Below are positions 45,166-54,037 of a DNA stretch of 64,000 bases, piece by piece. Origin of the DNA: JABDQA01 sp963759125 (GTDB lineage: Bacteria; Desulfobacterota; Desulfobulbia; Desulfobulbales; Desulfocapsaceae); assembly GCA_963759125.1 (NCBI GenBank), contig CAVWXN010000002.1, positions 124,001 to 188,000 on the forward strand, read 5' to 3'. Each line of letters starts with the position of its first letter. Within the stretch, counting starts at the first letter, position 1. Position numbers and translations under genes: made by a program. The notes beneath the pieces are model-generated. The model saw only the letters and a program-made list of their open reading frames with translations. It made no database searches and was not told the DNA's origin.

Positions 45166-48100
45166 TCAGCAGCCCGTGAAAAGTTCCTTCCATGCCTGGG
45201 TTAATTTTTTCTCTGAAACGGAGATAATGGTTTTGAGCTCCGGTGAGAAAAGAGATATACGCAGCTCGGCCAGCATTTTCCTGTAGGTTTCCAGTTTTGC
45301 CTGGCATTCCGGGCTGAGCTCCTCGATTTTATCTGAAAAACGGTCAATATTCTGCTGATGCCCCATCAGTTTGCGCCGTTTTTCGAGATCTTTCTTAGGG
45401 TTGTTGTAAGCTCTTTCACAGCGTATGGCCAGACTTTTCAGGTAACGTCCTGTGCTGTCCAGGTCAGCAACGGTGAACTGGTGGAGAAAATCGGCAGGAA
45501 TAATTGTGTCGAGCTGACTGTTAAGATCCTCGAACAGATTGTGGTCGAAACTGCTGCTTTGTTTGGCCAGTTTTTCATATTTAACAATCAGGTCGCTGGT
45601 CTCTTTTCGCTGTCTCAGTACCGAGAGTATCTTGTCGATCACCTGCCTGCCGGCACTATGGATATTTATCAGACCGAGCTGCTTAACTTGCGATTCATAG
45701 GCCTCCTGCGCCAGCATCGACTGCGGTGTGTCGGTGAGAAACGATCTTACCATAAAAGTGAGGACCGACTCGCAGGTCAGCCCAGTACCGCCGCTGAAAA
45801 CAGTGAGCCAGACTGCAGAAGGTCCCGAGAAAATTATCCGGCAGTATTTTTTCAGCTCTTTGAACTGGTTTCTGAACTGCATTTGGAGCAGATAGCTCAC
45901 CCCCGCAAGACTCGTGCGCTCCGCTTCTTCCCTGCTCGAGAAATAGTTGAGCATAACGCCCTGTTTTTCAGGAACCGCCTGGATTCCACAGAAAAGGTAA
46001 CCACTGACCAGTCCTCCAGGAGCATGGATGGCTATCCGTTGGGGATAGGCAGCAAAATCCCAGGTGCTGAAAACCTTATCCCGTAGTTCATCAATCAGTG
46101 ACTGATCATGAGGACTGACAGTGAGCGGACTGTCTTCGGGAGTAGACCTGATCTGTTTGAGCAGAGATGAATAATCGTTACCCTTCATCACCACTTTCCC
46201 TGAGGGACCTACAATCTGAAAGTGCATGATCAAATGAGGAGGCAGGGCTTGGGACCATTCCTGTCGCCGGATGGTTATTCCATAGCGATTGAGAATCGCC
46301 GTTGATAATTTCTGCAGATAATTGCCCCGATACAGTTCGAGAGAATCAAGCAGCAGGGCAACGGTGTCATTGATCGGAATGAGCTGTTTTCTGATACGCT
46401 TGGGCAACCCCTTCAGCAGAAATGTTGTTTTTTCAACAATAAGACCGGGTACCAGCCAGTCGAACAGTTCAGGCGGGGTGGTCTCGACGAGATGTTCGGG
46501 CACTGATGCGGTGATTCCGTCATCTGGAGCACCAGGTTCGAAATTATATTTCAGGGCGATCTTCTGATACGGAGACGGCAGGTGGGGAGGGAAATCGAGC
46601 AGATCTTTTTCGCCGGGAAGACGAAGCAGGATATCGGTCTCGGTCATGCCCAAATCAGCGTCCCCATGGCGCTTGATGTGGCTGATCAGGGTAGAGCGAT
46701 CGAAGACATCGGCCGGCAGTCGGCTGTCATAGAATTCGAATAAGGTATCATCGTCGATGACGATATCTTTTTTCCGCAGCTTATGTTCTTTTTCCTGCCA
46801 TTTTCTGATCAGCGACAGATTTTTTGAAAAAAAACTGAAACGGCCGGATAATTGGTGTTCGACCAGTGCCTCCCAGATAAACACCTGACGAGCAGAGGGG
46901 ATATTTTTTTTGTCGCGTCGTGGATAATTGACCATTCTGGACGAAGCGATTATCAGACCTTGAAGAGCAACGGTTTCATCAGCCATCACTCGGCCTGATT
47001 TCTTATGGTATCGGACATTGGACCAGGAGTAGCTACAAAATTCCGAACAACTTTTTTCGAGCCATTCCGCCTCTATATTGGCAGCCAAGAGAACAAAAAG
47101 CTGTGAGGTCTCGATGAATGAACCGCCAATGATCCATTCTCCGCTTTTTGCATGCAGATAGCTGCCGGGAAATATCTTCAGCTCGCGGTTGCCGAGTCCC
47201 TGATAGAGGCTGCCTTTTTTCTTTCTTCCGCACTGCCTGAAAAGACCGGCCAGCAGAGAACGATGAATTGATTCATAGGAGGCTGGGGCGCTGTTGAACT
47301 GGAACTTTTTGCGTCTGCCTATAAGCCTGCGCAGCTGTTCATGGAGGTCGAGCCACTCCCTCATTCTCTGAAAGGAGAGATAGTTGAACTGGCAGAATTT
47401 TTTCAGTCCCGACCAGGAAAACCCTCGATGGTGTTCATGGTAAACGTTCCAGATGTTGAGAAGCGCTATAAAATCTGAATTTGGGTCAGCAAACCGACGG
47501 TGTGCCTCATCTGCGAGATGCTCTTTCTCCGACGGCCGTATTCTTGGGTCCTGAATGGCGAGTGCGGCGGCAATAATTACTGTTTCAGTCAGGCAGTCAT
47601 AGACGTTTGCTTCAATGATGATGCGTGAGATGACCGGATCGATGGGCATCGAGGCCATGATTTTCCCATACGGGGTGAGCCGCTTTTCTTTGCTCAATGC
47701 ACCCAGTTCTCCAAGCGTACGGAACCCTTCTGTAATGGCGGCCCGCCGGGGCGGATCAAGAAACGGAAAATGGTGGGGATCGCCCAGATTCAAGGCGACC
47801 ATCTGCAGAATTACTTCGGCGAGATTGGAGCGCTGGATTTCCGGTATTGAATAAGGTTCTCTGTTCTCGTAGTCATCTTCGCTGTAGAGTCGTATACAGA
47901 TACCAGGTCCTATTCGTCCACTTCTTCCCGCGCGCTGGTTGCAGCTGGCCTGTGAAATTTTGTCTATGGGCAGCCTCATCGTCCGGGACCGGGGATGGTA
48001 GGTGCCGATCCTGGCCAGCCCTGAATCGACCACATAGCGGATACCAGGAACTGTTATTGAGGTCTCTGCAACATTGGTGGCGACAACGATTTTGGGTTGC

Positions 48101-48924
48101 CTGTGGGCCTTGAAAATCAATTTCTGATCACCAGCCTGCAGCCTGCCGAAAAGCGGCAATATCCTATGGGTCGGCACTCTTCCTCTGAGAATCTCGGTGC
48201 AGGACCTGATATCCTTTTCTGTCGGCAGAAACAGCAGCACGTCACCTGGAGGCCTGTTGGCACAGATATCAGCAGTAACATCGATACATTGTTCCAGATA
48301 TGATATCTCGTTCTCATCGTCGGGCAGGGGTGAATAGATGATTTCGACCGGGTGGGTCCTGCCAGCGATGGTGGCTACTGGAGCCTGGCGAAAATGGTCA
48401 GAAAACGCCTGGGTGTCGATAGTCGCCGAGGTAATGATGATTTTGAGGTCTTTTCGTTTCTCGGTAAGGGTATGCAGGTAGCCGAGCAGAAAGTCAATAT
48501 TCAGGTTACGCTCATGGGCCTCATCGACAATGATGACCCGATATCTTGTAAGCAGAGGATCGTTTCTGATCTCTGCCAGGAGTACCCCATCGGTCATGAA
48601 CTTAATTCTTGTCAACGGTGTTGTGTGGTCACGGAACCTGATCTTGCTGCCCACCAGTGGCTGGTCAGCACCCAGTTCTTCTGCAACTCTGTCGGCGACG
48701 CTGGTCGCAGCTATGCGGCGCGGTTGGGTGCAACCGATCCAGCCTTTGGATTGGTGGAACAGTTCAAGACACAATTTGGGCAGCTGGGTGGTTTTTCCGG
48801 AACCGGTTTCCCCGGCAACAATGACGATCTGATGGGCGGAAATCAACTCTTTCAAATGATCGAGGCAACTGCTGATCGGCAGTGCAGGAGGGTAAAAAAA
48901 TTGCATGAAAAAGTTGGCTGACAC
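45166..48924 (-). CDS. hrpA: ATP-dependent RNA helicase HrpA
   Basis: A 1252-residue DEAH-box helicase. Motif I is GETGSGKTTQ near 39-48, motif II is VDEAHERN near 135, and QRAGRSGRIGPG near 335-346 is motif VI. The long region after the helicase core, including the DUF3418 part, is typical of HrpA rather than the shorter HrpB. HrpA has been linked to mRNA processing and rescue of stalled ribosomes. The start may be the GTG at 48924 or the ATG at 48906. It is divergent from galU. Confidence 0.92.
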   Translation of the reverse strand: MSANFFMQFFYPPALPISSCLDHLKELISAHQIVIVAGETGSGKTTQLPKLCLELFHQSKGWIGCTQPRRIAATSVADRVAEELGADQPLVGSKIRFRDHTTPLTRIKFMTDGVLLAEIRNDPLLTRYRVIIVDEAHERNLNIDFLLGYLHTLTEKRKDLKIIITSATIDTQAFSDHFRQAPVATIAGRTHPVEIIYSPLPDDENEISYLEQCIDVTADICANRPPGDVLLFLPTEKDIRSCTEILRGRVPTHRILPLFGRLQAGDQKLIFKAHRQPKIVVATNVAETSITVPGIRYVVDSGLARIGTYHPRSRTMRLPIDKISQASCNQRAGRSGRIGPGICIRLYSEDDYENREPYSIPEIQRSNLAEVILQMVALNLGDPHHFPFLDPPRRAAITEGFRTLGELGALSKEKRLTPYGKIMASMPIDPVISRIIIEANVYDCLTETVIIAAALAIQDPRIRPSEKEHLADEAHRRFADPNSDFIALLNIWNVYHEHHRGFSWSGLKKFCQFNYLSFQRMREWLDLHEQLRRLIGRRKKFQFNSAPASYESIHRSLLAGLFRQCGRKKKGSLYQGLGNRELKIFPGSYLHAKSGEWIIGGSFIETSQLFVLLAANIEAEWLEKSCSEFCSYSWSNVRYHKKSGRVMADETVALQGLIIASSRMVNYPRRDKKNIPSARQVFIWEALVEHQLSGRFSFFSKNLSLIRKWQEKEHKLRKKDIVIDDDTLFEFYDSRLPADVFDRSTLISHIKRHGDADLGMTETDILLRLPGEKDLLDFPPHLPSPYQKIALKYNFEPGAPDDGITASVPEHLVETTPPELFDWLVPGLIVEKTTFLLKGLPKRIRKQLIPINDTVALLLDSLELYRGNYLQKLSTAILNRYGITIRRQEWSQALPPHLIMHFQIVGPSGKVVMKGNDYSSLLKQIRSTPEDSPLTVSPHDQSLIDELRDKVFSTWDFAAYPQRIAIHAPGGLVSGYLFCGIQAVPEKQGVMLNYFSSREEAERTSLAGVSYLLQMQFRNQFKELKKYCRIIFSGPSAVWLTVFSGGTGLTCESVLTFMVRSFLTDTPQSMLAQEAYESQVKQLGLINIHSAGRQVIDKILSVLRQRKETSDLIVKYEKLAKQSSSFDHNLFEDLNSQLDTIIPADFLHQFTVADLDSTGRYLKSLAIRCERAYNNPKKDLEKRRKLMGHQQNIDRFSDKIEELSPECQAKLETYRKMLAELRISLFSPELKTIISVSEKKLTQAWKELFTGC

Positions 48925-49012
48925 TAGGGTTTTGTGGTAACTCTCAGACTGATGAGCAATCGTTTATACCATACAAAATAGTTTTCTGATATTGCAAATA
49001 AAGGGGTTTATT

Positions 49013-49885
49013 ATGGACGTTCGGAAGGCAGTTATCCCTGTTGCTGGCTTGGGAACCAGATTTTTGCCGGCCACTAAGGCCATCCCCAAAGAGATGCTCA
49101 CCATCGTCGACAGACCGACGATCCAGTATATTGTCGAGGAGGTTGTCGCCTCAGGGATCGAACAGATCATTTTTGTGACCAGCGAGGGCAAATCTGCGAT
49201 AGAGAATCATTTCGACTACAACTATGAACTCGATCATGTCCTGAAGGAAAAAAACAAGACGCTGCTTGGCAAAGAGCTGGATATGATTTCAAATCTCATC
49301 GATATCGTTTCAGTTCGCCAGAAGAAACCGCTGGGACTCGGTCACGCAATCTGGACTGCGCGACATATCGTCGGCGACGAACCTTTCATGGTCTGCCTGG
49401 GGGATGACCTGGTATACAGTGAGGTTCCCTGTGCCTGGCAGATGCTCGAACTGTTTAGAGAGGTGGGTGAATCGATTGTTGCAGTACAGCGGGTTCCTCC
49501 AAATCAGACCTATCAGTATGGTATCGTCGAAGGAATTGAGGATGACCGAGAGCGGACCCACAAGGTGAAAAGGATGGTTGAGAAACCGGCTCCCGGCACC
49601 ACCGATAGTGATCTGGCCATAATCGGCAGGTATATCCTTATGCCGGACATTTTTCAGATACTGAGCGGTACGACCCCTGGTCACGGTGGTGAGATCCAAC
49701 TCACCGATGCCTTGCTGGCCCTCTCCATGAAAAGAAAGATGTACGCTTATGAGTTCGACGGGACCAGGTTTGATGCTGGTGACAAATTCGGTTATCTACA
49801 GGCGATTGTAGCCTATGCACTTCGTCACGACGAACTTGCTGAGCCGTTCAAGGACCACCTCCGAGAGGTCGTCAAAACTTTATGA
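49013..49885 (+). CDS. galU: UTP-glucose-1-phosphate uridylyltransferase
   Basis: A 290-residue enzyme that makes UDP-glucose from UTP and glucose-1-phosphate. AGLGTRFLPATKAIPKEML near 10-28 is the nucleotide-binding signature, and VEKPAPGTTDSDLAIIGRY near 190 is also family-typical. The ATG at 49013 has aaggggt about six bases upstream; an in-frame earlier codon is less likely. UDP-glucose is a donor for the glycan locus at the left of the window and for glycogen-like polymers. Its stop overlaps the priA start by 4 bases. Confidence 0.95.
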   Translation: MDVRKAVIPVAGLGTRFLPATKAIPKEMLTIVDRPTIQYIVEEVVASGIEQIIFVTSEGKSAIENHFDYNYELDHVLKEKNKTLLGKELDMISNLIDIVSVRQKKPLGLGHAIWTARHIVGDEPFMVCLGDDLVYSEVPCAWQMLELFREVGESIVAVQRVPPNQTYQYGIVEGIEDDRERTHKVKRMVEKPAPGTTDSDLAIIGRYILMPDIFQILSGTTPGHGGEIQLTDALLALSMKRKMYAYEFDGTRFDAGDKFGYLQAIVAYALRHDELAEPFKDHLREVVKTL

Positions 49886-52398
49886 TTTTGCTGGAGGTTG
49901 CCGTAACCGCACCGGTCAGGCAGACCTATACTTATTCGCTGGCTGAGGAGACTCTCTTTGGGGAGGACGCTGAAGGATACACGGGGCGGAGAGTATTTGT
50001 ACCCTTCGGGCGACGACCGGTGACCGGTTACGTGCTGGGCAGGAGTAAGGTCGATGATGGTGATTTTCAGATCAAATCGATTCTTAAAATCATGGACGAG
50101 GTACCATATTTTCCGGCCGAACAAGTTCCTTTTTTCAGATGGGTGGCAGACTATTACCACTATCCCCTCGGTCTGGTGATAAAAACAGCACTACCAGGAG
50201 GATTAAGCGGAGGGGCGAAAAAGAGATTATGCCTGACAGAAAAAGGAAGATATATGGCCCTGGGGGACCTGCCTGAGAAGACTATAGCCAAAGCCTGGGT
50301 CACCAAACTGCTGAAATCCGGTAAACTGAGCAGCAGTGAAACCAGCAAACTACTGTCAGCAAAAGAAGATCAGGATACTATCAACACCCTCATCGATACC
50401 GAAATTATCGTTCTGCAGAGTAACCTTGAAAAGGATCGGGTACGAGCCAAGCAAGAAATCTGCTTTGCTCTGACCGAGGCGCTTAAAAAATGTTTTTTTG
50501 ATAATGTTGAGCCAGAAAAGATCAAAGAGTTGTGCGATGGAGCAGCAGGACAGTCCCTGACCGGAGCAGAAATTAAAACGCTCTCCCTGCTCCACAAAAT
50601 GCAGGAATTGCAGTCAGGGGAGGCGGTACCACAAAAAGAACTCCGTAATTGTTATCCATACGGGAATAGATTGTTGAATAAACTGGCCACCGATGGGCTG
50701 GTATCAAAAATCAGCAGGAGGGTATACAGAAGCCCGTTTGGTGACTTGCTGCCTTTCTGCCCCAGGCCGGAAAAATTGAGTGGCGAACAGGCAGGTGCCA
50801 TCAACGCCGTTAGTCAGGCAATCAAACAGCAGGACTATCAACCTTTTCTGCTCCACGGAGTTACTGGAAGCGGAAAAACCGAAGTCTATCTTGAGGCAGC
50901 GGAAGAAGCTGTTTCCCAGGGAAGAAGTGTGCTTGTACTGGTTCCTGAAATTGCTCTGGCTACCCAGATCGAAGCTCACTTCATCTCTCGATTCAAAGGT
51001 AAAGTGGCACTGCTCCACTCTGGACTCACGCCGGGTGAGCGCTTTGACGAATGGTGGCGGGTCCTTACTAAAGAGGCGAGTATCGTCATTGGCGCCCGTT
51101 CAGCGGTATTTGCCCCGCTGGAAAATATTGGTTTGATAATTGTCGATGAAGAGCACGACTCGAGCTTCAAACAGGAAGACGGGCTCTGCTATAACGGCAG
51201 GGATCTTGCCCTGGTCCGGGCTAAGTTGGTGGGCTGTGCTGTCATTCTGGGCTCAGCCACCCCCTCGATCACAAGCCACTATAACAGCCAAAACACTAAG
51301 TATCATCTCCTCGAGATGACAAAAAGAATTGGAGATAGAGACTTACCAGAGCCCAGCCTGATTGATCTGAAATCAGCTCCAGGGAAAAATGGATTCAGCC
51401 TTTTCAGTCCTGAGTTGCAGAAGTGTCTGGAAGAAACCTTTGAGCGATCCCAGCAATCTATTCTCTTGCTAAACCGGCGTGGTTTTGCCACCTCCGTAAT
51501 CTGCAGGGACTGCGGTACCGTGGTTGAGTGCAGCCACTGCAAAGTGAGTCTGAACAGACATCGGCAGAAAAACCTATTGCTCTGTCACTATTGCGGTTTC
51601 AGTCTGACTGGAGCGGTGAACTGCCGGGAGTGCAGTTCCACTAATCTGCACCCCATTGGATTCGGCACCGAGAGAGTGGAGGAGGAGGCTCAAAAATTGC
51701 TGCCGGAAGCCAAAATAGCCCGGCTCGACTCTGATGTGGCGACTGACAGAAGACGATTCCTGAAAATTTTGAAAGCGATGCAGGACAGAGAGATCGATGT
51801 GTTGGTGGGCACCCAGATCATTGCCAAGGGACTTCATTTCCCGCATGTGTCCCTGGTTGGCATTGTGACGGCCGACAGCGGTCTTGGTTTTCCTGATTTC
51901 AGGGCGGCTGAAAAAACCTATCAATTGATTACCCAGGTCACCGGGAGGGCAGGGCGCGGCGAGGTGAGGGGCAAGGTAATAATCCAGACCCATCAGCCGG
52001 ATCATTACGCAATCTCGCTGGCCGCCGCCAATAATTATCAAGCTTTAGTTGAAAGGGAACTGGCCGTTCGCAGAGAGGTGCTATTTCCCCCCTATTGTCG
52101 TCTGGTTTTTATTATCGTCGAGGACTTAAAAGATCAGGCTGCCAGAAAATCTTCTCAAACGATAGTGGACATGGCGAGGGGCTGGTGCCGGACGCATGAT
52201 TCAGCTCAGTCACTGACAGTTCTCGGTCCCGCCCCCGCGCCACTGGAGAGATTGCGGGACCGCTACAGGTGGCAGATTCTGCTCAAGTCGACCCAAATGC
52301 AACCGCTTCATGGTCTGGTTGATTGGATTTCGACCACTTTTCAACCAAAAGGCCAGACCAGGGTTATCGTCGATATCGATCCGGAGAACATGCTGTAA
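49882..52398 (+). CDS. priA: Primosomal helicase PriA
   Basis: An 838-residue 3'-to-5' DNA helicase that restarts stalled replication forks. Walker A is GVTGSGKTEVY near 327, and VDEEHDSSF is the DExH motif near 420. Eight cysteines in CRDCG, CSHC, CHYCG and CREC bind two zincs. Length is somewhat longer than the E. coli protein (732 residues), mainly from an insert around residues 130-250. Coupled to galU by an ATGA overlap. Confidence 0.95.
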   Translation: MILLEVAVTAPVRQTYTYSLAEETLFGEDAEGYTGRRVFVPFGRRPVTGYVLGRSKVDDGDFQIKSILKIMDEVPYFPAEQVPFFRWVADYYHYPLGLVIKTALPGGLSGGAKKRLCLTEKGRYMALGDLPEKTIAKAWVTKLLKSGKLSSSETSKLLSAKEDQDTINTLIDTEIIVLQSNLEKDRVRAKQEICFALTEALKKCFFDNVEPEKIKELCDGAAGQSLTGAEIKTLSLLHKMQELQSGEAVPQKELRNCYPYGNRLLNKLATDGLVSKISRRVYRSPFGDLLPFCPRPEKLSGEQAGAINAVSQAIKQQDYQPFLLHGVTGSGKTEVYLEAAEEAVSQGRSVLVLVPEIALATQIEAHFISRFKGKVALLHSGLTPGERFDEWWRVLTKEASIVIGARSAVFAPLENIGLIIVDEEHDSSFKQEDGLCYNGRDLALVRAKLVGCAVILGSATPSITSHYNSQNTKYHLLEMTKRIGDRDLPEPSLIDLKSAPGKNGFSLFSPELQKCLEETFERSQQSILLLNRRGFATSVICRDCGTVVECSHCKVSLNRHRQKNLLLCHYCGFSLTGAVNCRECSSTNLHPIGFGTERVEEEAQKLLPEAKIARLDSDVATDRRRFLKILKAMQDREIDVLVGTQIIAKGLHFPHVSLVGIVTADSGLGFPDFRAAEKTYQLITQVTGRAGRGEVRGKVIIQTHQPDHYAISLAAANNYQALVERELAVRREVLFPPYCRLVFIIVEDLKDQAARKSSQTIVDMARGWCRTHDSAQSLTVLGPAPAPLERLRDRYRWQILLKSTQMQPLHGLVDWISTTFQPKGQTRVIVDIDPENML

Positions 52399-52443
52399 TT
52401 TACCGCTTGAGGACGTAAACAGCAGGGTAGAGCCAGACAGCTC

Positions 52444-53376
52444 TCAACCAATGGTCTGAAGGAAAGATTTCAGCGAGACGAAATCCTGTTGCTCAAAGAT
52501 TTCTTTTCTTACCCTTGAACTGTTTGGAAATCCTTTATAATATTTCCCGAGATGATTCTTGATTGAACCGAGGCAGCGGTTGGGCTCTTTGATATGATCG
52601 TCTATGAGTTCAAGGTGTCGACTCACCACCGTCGTTACCCCATCTACACTGCTGGGTCTTCCCTCGACCGAGAATACCCACGGGTTGCCAATTGCCGCTC
52701 GGCCGATCAGGACACCGTCACAGCCGGATTGACGCATGCGAGTCAGAGCCTGCTCGCTGCTTTGTACATCGCCATTTCCGAGTACAGGGATTAGTGCTGA
52801 AGCTTTGGCTTCTTTGACTATGGCCCAGTCCGCTGCACCCGAGAATCCCTGCTTCCAGGTCCTCCCGTGAACACAGACAGCTGAAACACCATTGGTCTGG
52901 GCCATGCGCGTGAAATCAATCGCACAGATACTTTTGCTGTCGGGCCCTGAACGAATTTTCAGGGTAACCGGGCAGGAACTGCTGTCAACTATAGCCCTTA
53001 TTATTTTCTCCGCCAGGCCAATATCGGTCATAAGCGCTGCCCCGGCGCCCCGTTTGGTGACCTTTTTTACCGGACAGCCCATGTTGATGTCGATGAAATC
53101 TGGCTCATAGGAAGCAAGAATTGACGCAGCTTCACCCATAATTGCCGGATCTGCACCAAAAAGCTGAAAAGACACGGGACGTTCTTCGTCACAACTGGCC
53201 AGCATCGAAATGGTGTTTAATTGCCCATAGACCAGACCATGGGAACTGATCATCTCGGAAACACAGAGGCCGGCCCCGAATTGGCGGCAGAGCAGGCGAA
53301 AAGGCAGGTCACTATAACCGGCAAGTGGGGCCAGAACGAGAGGACTGCTAAAGGAGATGGAGCCGATGGACAGCAT
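52444..53376 (-). CDS. dusB: tRNA-dihydrouridine synthase (DusB family)
   Basis: A 310-residue flavin enzyme that reduces specific uridines in tRNA. It opens LVLAPLAGYSDLPFRLLCRQ, has the catalytic Cys in INMGCPVKKVTKRGAGAAL near 93-111 and VCVHGRTWKQGFSGAADW near 175. The ATG at 53376 is preferred over an in-frame TTG at 53403 because the TTG is only 3 bases from a strong hairpin. It converges with priA. Confidence 0.92.
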   Translation of the reverse strand: MLSIGSISFSSPLVLAPLAGYSDLPFRLLCRQFGAGLCVSEMISSHGLVYGQLNTISMLASCDEERPVSFQLFGADPAIMGEAASILASYEPDFIDINMGCPVKKVTKRGAGAALMTDIGLAEKIIRAIVDSSSCPVTLKIRSGPDSKSICAIDFTRMAQTNGVSAVCVHGRTWKQGFSGAADWAIVKEAKASALIPVLGNGDVQSSEQALTRMRQSGCDGVLIGRAAIGNPWVFSVEGRPSSVDGVTTVVSRHLELIDDHIKEPNRCLGSIKNHLGKYYKGFPNSSRVRKEIFEQQDFVSLKSFLQTIG

Positions 53377-53405
53377 GGCATGGGGATGAAGGCTGGAGTA
53401 CAAGA

Positions 53406-53430
53406 GGCCGGCCCCTTTATGGAGCCGGCC
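53406..53430 (-). terminator. Strong GC hairpin between lptE and dusB, weak terminator
   Basis: The arms ggccggctcc and ggggccggcc (minus strand, one G-T pair) form ten pairs around an ataaa loop. Only a short, imperfect T-rich run follows, so it may act as an attenuator or partial terminator of the leuS-lptE transcript before dusB. Confidence 0.4.
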
Positions 53431-53448
53431 GAGGTGAACTGATTCTCG

Positions 53449-53973
53449 CTAGAGTCTGGAAATCTCCAGCAATGTCCTCTGATATATGGATTGGGACATA
53501 TTTTCTATGGCTATATCCTGGGCTTCGTTGGCGTTATCTCTTGTTTCGGCGGCGTCAGCAGTGACCGTATAGCTCTGTTGCCAGTCCTGAGATGGTACTT
53601 CTATGAGTACATTGTCGGTTGCCAGATCCTTGAAAATGTAGCGGACTTTGAGGGTGAGTCTGACATCGGAAGCCGTATTGGTCCGATCGAAAGCGAGACT
53701 GGGGATATCGACTGAAATGATCTCACCGGCCAGAATGAAATCGGCTCCTTCCTTACTCTTGGTGATCTTTAAGGACCTCGATTTCTGGAACCATTTCAAC
53801 AGTTCCTGGTAGATCTTGGCATCAAGCTGCAGGTCACTGGTCCTATTTTTCCAAGTCGTCACGTAAATTGACTTGTCAGGACCGGAATAAACATAGGGGT
53901 TACGATATCCGCATCCCGAAAGAAAAACGGCCACAGCCAAACTTAGGAAAATCCAGCGAATAAACAGTTTCAA
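53449..53973 (-). CDS. lptE: LPS-assembly lipoprotein LptE-like
   Basis: A 174-residue outer-membrane lipoprotein. The N-terminus LKLFIRWIFLSLAVAVFLSGCGY has a positively charged start, a hydrophobic core and a lipobox ending in Cys. The mature protein begins CGYRNPYVY and has a beta-rich layout, with IYVTTWKNRT near 45. LptE plugs the LptD barrel that inserts LPS into the outer membrane. A TTG start at 53973 is chosen because aggag lies seven bases upstream; ATG at 53988 is the alternative and would place that site inside the gene. Its place after leuS is the conserved order. Confidence 0.82.
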   Translation of the reverse strand: MKLFIRWIFLSLAVAVFLSGCGYRNPYVYSGPDKSIYVTTWKNRTSDLQLDAKIYQELLKWFQKSRSLKITKSKEGADFILAGEIISVDIPSLAFDRTNTASDVRLTLKVRYIFKDLATDNVLIEVPSQDWQQSYTVTADAAETRDNANEAQDIAIENMSQSIYQRTLLEISRL

Positions 53974-54037
53974 ACCGTAACTCCTCATTTGTATTTTGAA
54001 ATATCCACTAAACTGCCTTTCCCCGTGCACCCTAGTA

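Noticed and set aside
45358..46086. Long plus-strand reading frame (242 codons) inside hrpA
   Set aside because: It lies antisense to the conserved HrpA C-terminal region, and its translation shows no recognisable domain or composition of a real protein.
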